From Chrysochromulina tobinii (lineage: Eukaryota > Haptophyta > Prymnesiales > Chrysochromulinaceae): a stretch of DNA of 20,215 nt. The position numbers were made by a program, and so were the translations under genes. The notes beneath the pieces were generated by a model, which searched no databases, was not told the origin of the DNA, and worked only from the letters and a program-made list of their open reading frames with translations. The stretch spans positions 1 through 20,215 of the forward strand of contig JWZX01001620.1 in NCBI GenBank assembly GCA_001275005.1. Direction: 5' to 3'. This document shows, piece after piece, positions 16,477-20,215 of this stretch; the first letter of the stretch is position 1, and the number at the start of each line of letters is the position of its first letter.

Positions 16477-17304
16477 TCACGGGACTCTTGGTACGCTGCA
16501 GTCGTCGTTGCCGCAGATGTCGGGGATGCGCAGCAGATCCTCAATCCACAGCCGATAGGTCTGATACGGGTCGCGCCGTCCCTTGCTGCTTTCACTACCG
16601 ATGGGCTCTTCATGGTTCAGTTCCGACGGCAGCGTGGGCATCGAGCCGCAATCGAAGATCCGCTCCTCGTACCCAGCTCGGCGGACAAACGTTCTCAGGC
16701 GGTCTACGTTCCATGGGACTGGCACAGCGAGGTCGAAGCCTTTTGCGAGCAGGAGGTGACTGAAGTGCTCTGCGTTTTCCAGACACTCGAAGCCGAGGAC
16801 AGTGTTTGTTACAGCGATGACCCCCGACTCATCGGGATGCGTTTGTGTGTACACGCCCTCGTTGTGTTCTCCAGCATTAAAGATCAGCACGAACACCGTT
16901 GGGGAGCCAAGGCGTCCGGTCCGGAATCTGGTGTCCATGGCGGGTGGTCCAGAGACTGGAATCGTGTGCGATGCTCCGTGCGATTCGTCGTGCATCGCGG
17001 AGCGTTGCTGGACGCGCGATGCTCGTCGTTTGGCACGACACTGCGCATCATGCTCGCCTCCGCGGGGCGAATTCCACCAGAAGTCATTTGGTGACTGGCT
17101 CTGGCCACCGTAGCCTATGCACATTCTGGCCGTTCCCAGCCGCAGCATATTGACAGCCGTCCCAGGGGCGTTTGGTCGGCTGCAAGGCAGTACAGGTGGC
17201 TTTTTGCGAACCACTGCCTCCTGCCATGATAGCATCGCAGTGCTCAGACCAGCAGCGCACCCGAAAGAGATCGCCGCCACGAGGAAGACGGATGCGCGCA
17301 GCAT
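16477..17304 (-). CDS. DUF3110 family protein, probably plastid-targeted
   Basis: I chose the ATG at 17302-17304, which begins a clear signal-peptide-like leader (MLRASVFLVAAISFGCAAG). An in-frame ATG 11 codons upstream (17337) is also possible. The 275-aa product has a ~115-residue basic, Ser/Arg-rich linker, then a DUF3110 domain (~135-229): PTVFVLIFNAGEHNEGVYT, VLGFECLENAEHFSHLLLAKGF, VDRLRTFVRRAGYEERIF and LPSELNHEE. A short C-terminal segment (YRLWIEDLLRIP, then C-x4-C) follows. DUF3110 proteins occur in cyanobacteria and plastid-bearing eukaryotes. Their biochemical role is not established. A signal peptide followed by a basic linker fits import into a complex plastid. This targeting is inferred. 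It is divergent from the methyltransferase gene. Confidence 0.8.
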   Translation of the reverse strand: MLRASVFLVAAISFGCAAGLSTAMLSWQEAVVRKKPPVLPCSRPNAPGTAVNMLRLGTARMCIGYGGQSQSPNDFWWNSPRGGEHDAQCRAKRRASRVQQRSAMHDESHGASHTIPVSGPPAMDTRFRTGRLGSPTVFVLIFNAGEHNEGVYTQTHPDESGVIAVTNTVLGFECLENAEHFSHLLLAKGFDLAVPVPWNVDRLRTFVRRAGYEERIFDCGSMPTLPSELNHEEPIGSESSKGRRDPYQTYRLWIEDLLRIPDICGNDDCSVPRVP

Positions 17305-17515
17305 TGTCACTGAGTTGATGTGGTCGACGAAAAGCACTCACCTACTATTGTTGGAAAATCACGAGTTTCGGCAGGTTTCGGCTGCCCACTTTAGACTACA
17401 CCGGTTCTTGTACCGTATGCTGTAGGACGTAAATCAGATCTCCATCAGTCCCACTAAAACCAGTTGCAGGCCGCGTGGAAACACATGAACAACTTTGCCC
17501 AACACGTTTCGTGCC
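17305..17515. promoter_or_regulatory. Divergent promoter region, DUF3110 gene / methyltransferase gene
   Basis: There are 211 bp between the chosen start codons. It is more AT-rich than the flanking coding DNA around 17335-17410. No recognised element is seen. Confidence 0.4.
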
Positions 17516-18667
17516 ATGCATGCGGCGTGGCGGCAGCATATCGCCGCCTTGCACGCGGCGGAGCTTATGGTGGACGAGAAATCTCCAGTCGAGGCCCTCG
17601 CTGCAGTCGAGGCACTCGCCGCTCTGGCTGTGCTTGGTGACGTGCCGGTCTCATGGCGCACTCCGTTTGAAACGGACAGCTTTTGCCAGTCGGAGTTGTT
17701 CTGCGCGAGCCCGTCCATCTTCTGGCGTCGCGTCGCCAAGCGTGTACCCGCCGCCGCCGACGCCATCGCCACACTGAGCGCCACGCTTACCGATGCCGAC
17801 CTCTTCGACGCGACGGAGCCATCAGCTGTCTCCTTTGAGGTGGGCAGCACGTCGCTCTCACTCATCGAGGGTTCTTACGCTACCGGCGGTGTCGGACGTT
17901 TTGTATACGCTGCGGCCACGGCGCTGGGCACGCTGATTGCAGAGCAGGTGCCGGACGTGCCGGCGGTCGCAGGCCGACGCGTACTAGAGCTCGGCTGTGG
18001 CGTGGGCCTCGTGGGCTTAGTGGCTGCTGCATGCGGAGCCTTGAGCGTGCTGATGACCGACAATTCGCTCGCGTCGGTCGAGTGTGCGCGCCAGAATGCG
18101 GTGCGCAACAAGGTGAGCGACACCGCTCGGGCGGCAGTGCTTGACTGGGAGGCCTTCCGCACCGACGAAGGGGCGAAGCGCGCATGCGATGCCGCGGGCC
18201 TCGAACGTTCCTCGCCCGACACGGCGCCCGAGCTCATCTTCGGTGCGGACTGCTGCTACAGCGAAGCCATGGGCGACGCGCTGCTCGCCGTGCTGGGCTA
18301 CCTGCTCAAGACGGCGCCACCGGGCAGCCGCGCCGTCGTGGTCAACGGCTGGCCCAACCGCGGCCTTCACCGCTTCGAGACACTCGTAGGAGCGAGGGCG
18401 ATGCTCGCGGCGGCGGAGTGTGACGCGATTGCATGTGGCGAGCCTCGCCCTCCGCCACGTCCATTCATCGAGCCGAGCGATGGTCCGAGCAGCGGCGTGC
18501 CGACGGTCGAGACTCCAACCTCAGTGGTAGGATTGGAGTCGCTCTCGTTGCTGTCGGCCAGGCGGCTTACGGGCTTCTCGGATCACGCGCATCATTTGTA
18601 CGTCTTCGGTGCGCGAGAGCAGGCTGGAGCCCGAGCCCCTCTGGTTAAATCCCCACATGAGGGATGA
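17516..18667 (+). CDS. METTL21/EEF2KMT-type (methyltransferase family 16) protein methyltransferase
   Basis: The first ATG in the frame is at 17516, giving 383 aa. A helical N-terminal part (~1-100) precedes a Rossmann-fold domain. SLIEGSYATGGVGRFVY resembles the entry segment of EEF2KMT/FAM86 enzymes. Motif I is VLELGCGVGLVGL (156-168), the S-adenosylmethionine loop. VLMTDNS follows as the acidic strand-2 end, and the family-16 hallmark DxxY appears as ADCCY (D245-Y248). Members methylate lysines on translation factors, chaperones and other proteins. Residues ~300-335 are a low-complexity Pro/Ser insert before a final LTGFSDHAHHLYVFG strand. The exact substrate cannot be told. Histidine or small-molecule methylation is an alternative. 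Confidence 0.85.
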   Translation: MHAAWRQHIAALHAAELMVDEKSPVEALAAVEALAALAVLGDVPVSWRTPFETDSFCQSELFCASPSIFWRRVAKRVPAAADAIATLSATLTDADLFDATEPSAVSFEVGSTSLSLIEGSYATGGVGRFVYAAATALGTLIAEQVPDVPAVAGRRVLELGCGVGLVGLVAAACGALSVLMTDNSLASVECARQNAVRNKVSDTARAAVLDWEAFRTDEGAKRACDAAGLERSSPDTAPELIFGADCCYSEAMGDALLAVLGYLLKTAPPGSRAVVVNGWPNRGLHRFETLVGARAMLAAAECDAIACGEPRPPPRPFIEPSDGPSSGVPTVETPTSVVGLESLSLLSARRLTGFSDHAHHLYVFGAREQAGARAPLVKSPHEG

Positions 18668-18812
18668 ATCGCTAGGAGCAGACTGAAAAAGGGTATCTAA
18701 GAGCCTCTTTGAAACTCGGTCGTTTCCTGGACTTATCCGGGACCTTTCCTGGAGCTCTCCACGGGTCTCCTCAGCATCTTTTGCGATCTTCTCTCAACCC
18801 GATATCCAAAGA
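18668..18812. promoter_or_regulatory. Region upstream of the FCP gene
   Basis: Only 145 bp separate the methyltransferase stop from the FCP start codon on the same strand. They must hold the 3' UTR of one gene and the 5' UTR and promoter of the other. There is a pyrimidine-rich tract (18766-18800). No TATA box or light-response element that I can recognise. Confidence 0.35.
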
Positions 18813-19583
18813 ATGCTTGCCTTTGCCACAGCCTCCTCGCTCGCTCTGTCGCTCTCGGGCGGTTCCCAGGTGCGCCGCCAAACTCTTGATGCACACATCC
18901 ACGCCGACACACCGCCAAACGATCCTCACTTTGCGCGACGGCACTGCCTGCGAACCTGAGCGCGCGCGACGCACATCATCTCACTCGAGTCTTTCCCACC
19001 TGAACAGGTGCAGCGCAAGGTCTCGCCCAAGATGAAAGGTCCCGCCGCTTTCGCGTACGGCCTCCCCGGCGGTAAGAACATCCTCGGTGAGTTCGACCCT
19101 GCTGGCTTCCTCAACGGCAAGGACAAACTGGAGGTCTACCGCCTCCGTGAGGCTGAGCTTGCCCACGGCCGCGTGTCGATGCTCGCCTCGCTGGGCTTCA
19201 TTGTGCAGGAGAAGTTTCACCCGCTCTTCTCGGGCGACGGCGGCCCCGCCATCGACCAGATTCCGCAGCTGCCCATCTGGCTCTGGGGCGTCATGCTCGC
19301 TGGCATTGGCAGCGCCGAGCAGACCCGTATCGCCAAGGGCTGGGCCAAGGTTGACCAGGCCACTGGCAAGGCGGCGTCCGCGCTCCGCGTGGGCTACTAC
19401 CCCGGTGACCTGGACTTCGACCCCCTCGGCCTCAAGCCCGAGGACCCGGCCGAGTTTGCCCTGATGCAGGAGAAGGAGCTCTCGCACGGTCGGCTCGCGA
19501 TGATCGCTGCGGCGGGCTTCCTCGCCCAGGAGGCCGTGACCAAAACGACGTGGGGTGCCTACTGGGGCGATGCCTCGTTTTGA
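18813..19583 (+). CDS. Fucoxanthin-chlorophyll a/c-binding light-harvesting protein, two exons
   Basis: Exon 1 is 18813-18869 and exon 2 is 19008-19583, giving 210 aa. Exon 1 encodes only a hydrophobic leader (MLAFATASSLALSLSGG), as expected for the signal peptide of a protein entering a complex plastid. Exon 2 carries the LHC fold. Helix 1 is ~59-87 with the chlorophyll-binding E69-x-x-H72-x-R74 in EAELAHGRVSM. Helix 2 is ~108-127 with E123. Helix 3 is ~170-195 with E176-x-x-H179-x-R181 in EKELSHGRLAM. Residues GEFDPAGF and FDPLGLKP are typical pre-helix segments. These thylakoid antenna proteins bind chlorophyll a, chlorophyll c and fucoxanthin and feed the photosystems. The length is normal for an FCP. 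The exact subfamily is not assigned. Confidence 0.93.
18870..19007 (+). other. Intron of the FCP gene, 138 bp, phase 0
   Basis: The donor is CCCAG|GTGCGC and the acceptor is TCTTTCCCACCTGAACAG|GTGCAG. The exon 2 frame has no suitable ATG before MKGPAAF. Joining it to the ATG at 18813 supplies a leader peptide. Without splicing, the exon 1 frame would reach a TGA at 18957-18959. Confidence 0.82.
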
Positions 19584-19924
19584 GCACCTACTGGTGGAGC
19601 GGGTGCACCCGCTTCCTGAGTTGAGGCGCATGACATCGGGGACAACTCTAACATGCTGCGAAGGACTTGACCAAGCATGCGCCTGATTGAAATGTGACTA
19701 ATTCTGACACTGAGTGGTGTGTCCCACGGTGTCGACGACACGTGGTGGCGTGTGCATTTGGCAAACGCCTCGCCCGCATTGCCCGTAGCTTGCATGGCAT
19801 GGCATGTGACAGTCGCGCATGCGAATTTGACGAAATCAATTGGGGGCAACTTCGAACTTGTTTCTTCTTTGGTCTCCAATTCCCTCTGTGTGTGTCTCAC
19901 CCCTACCCCGCAAGTGGAGCGTCG
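19584..19924. other. Intergenic between the FCP gene and the right-edge gene
   Basis: These 341 bp hold the FCP 3' UTR and the promoter of the next gene. A perfect 16-bp palindrome (AGCGGGTGCACCCGCT) sits at 19598-19613, 15 bases after the FCP stop. GCATG is repeated three times at 19792-19806. No supported gene is seen. Confidence 0.5.
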
Positions 19925-20215
19925 ATGAGCGAGGGTCGTGTTACTGTTGCTGGGCACATGGTGGGCTACCCCATCGGCTGCAGAGTATACGTGAAGCGCA
20001 GCAACGGAGAGGAGAACATCGCCTTTGTGACGGCTTACGATGAGATGAAGAACATCTACACTCTGGACATTGATGAAGTTGGCTCTGGGAAGCAAAAGCG
20101 GTGCGATGAGGATGCTATGCGCCCTGCGCCAGAAGAGGTAGATGTTGCAGCGGCGGAGGCGGCAGCGGCCGAGGCGGCGGCGGCCGAGGCGACGTCGGCC
20201 GAGGCGGCCGCGGCC
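19925..20215 (+). CDS. Small SH3/Tudor-like domain protein, 5' part only (runs off window)
   Basis: From the ATG at 19925 the frame is open for 97 codons to the window end. Residues ~10-65 (VGYPIGCRVYVKRSNGEEN, then AFVTAYDEMKNIYTLDIDEVGSGKQKR in two parts, then MRPAPEE) read as a short beta-barrel. The pattern is G-x-RVYVKRSNGEE, AxV..YD, IYTLDI and a closing MRPAP. It resembles the SH3/Tudor-like modules often seen in algal and oomycete proteins. From ~74 it becomes an Ala/Glu repeat. A binding role would fit, but the ligand is unknown. The coding call is supported by the shift from AT-rich leader to ordered protein sequence and by the continuous frame. Confidence 0.65.
   Translation, partial: MSEGRVTVAGHMVGYPIGCRVYVKRSNGEENIAFVTAYDEMKNIYTLDIDEVGSGKQKRCDEDAMRPAPEEVDVAAAEAAAAEAAAAEATSAEAAAA
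20148..20215 (+). repeat. 15-bp tandem repeat encoding Glu-Ala units, truncated by window edge
   Basis: GAGGCGGCGGCGGCC and close variants repeat about four times and encode EAAAA-type units in frame with the right-edge gene. One unit is changed to EATSA. Confidence 0.85.

Noticed and set aside
1-20215. tRNA, rRNA, spliceosomal RNA or CRISPR array
   Set aside because: I looked for TPsiC-loop strings with a matching acceptor stem, rRNA core segments, U1-U6 signatures and regularly spaced repeats, and found none that held up.
1-20215. A new defence or biosynthetic gene cluster
   Set aside because: The genes are housekeeping or unrelated in function, alternate in strand and have separate promoters. 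Nothing links them into one system.

Overview
The window looks like nuclear DNA of a GC-rich chlorophyll-c alga, most probably a haptophyte (Chrysochromulina/Prymnesium/Emiliania-like). The reasons are a fucoxanthin-chlorophyll a/c light-harvesting protein, eukaryotic-only genes (cullin-3, GT31 glycosyltransferase, NIPA transporter, prolyl 4-hydroxylase), short GT-AG introns, strong G/C use at third positions, and no ribosome-binding sites, operons or prokaryotic signatures. The species call is inference. A pelagophyte or other chl-c lineage is not excluded.

Layout, left to right: (1) the 3' end of a NIPA-type Mg2+ transporter gene, cut by the window edge; (2) an ~880-bp intergenic stretch with a diverged direct repeat; (3) a prolyl 4-hydroxylase-type 2OG-Fe(II) oxygenase (-); (4) a two-exon GT31-type glycosyltransferase (-), head-to-head with (5) a complete two-exon NIPA-type transporter (+) that shares a 98/99-bp block with the partial gene at the left edge; (6) an ~1.1-kb gene-free stretch with a second diverged direct repeat; (7) an unrecognised 334-aa protein (-); (8) an 826-aa ankyrin-repeat protein (-), head-to-head with (9) a 189-aa single-span membrane protein of unknown function (+); (10) a GH63-type glucosylglycerate/mannosylglycerate hydrolase-like enzyme (-), head-to-head with (11) intronless cullin-3 (+); (12) a DUF3110 protein with an N-terminal targeting leader (-), head-to-head with (13) a METTL/EEF2KMT-type methyltransferase (+); (14) a two-exon fucoxanthin-chlorophyll protein (+); (15) the 5' part of a small SH3/Tudor-like protein running into an Ala/Glu repeat at the right edge.

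The genes do not form one pathway. Themes are secretory-pathway glycosylation and hydroxylation (P4H, GT31, and the N-glycan-rich ectodomain of the NIPA protein), plastid function (FCP, DUF3110, perhaps the 189-aa protein), ubiquitin ligation (CUL3) and compatible-solute turnover (GH63). Four of the gene pairs are divergent with 200-290 bp between start codons, so shared bidirectional promoters are plausible. Three introns (74, 111 and 138 bp) were placed by restoring family-conserved reading frames across GT...AG boundaries. I saw no mobile element, CRISPR array, tRNA or rRNA, and no clear evidence of a new multi-gene system. The most unusual items are the tandem NIPA paralogues, an N-glycosylation-sequon array, an intron made largely of a 10-bp tandem repeat, and three proteins of unknown or partly unknown function.
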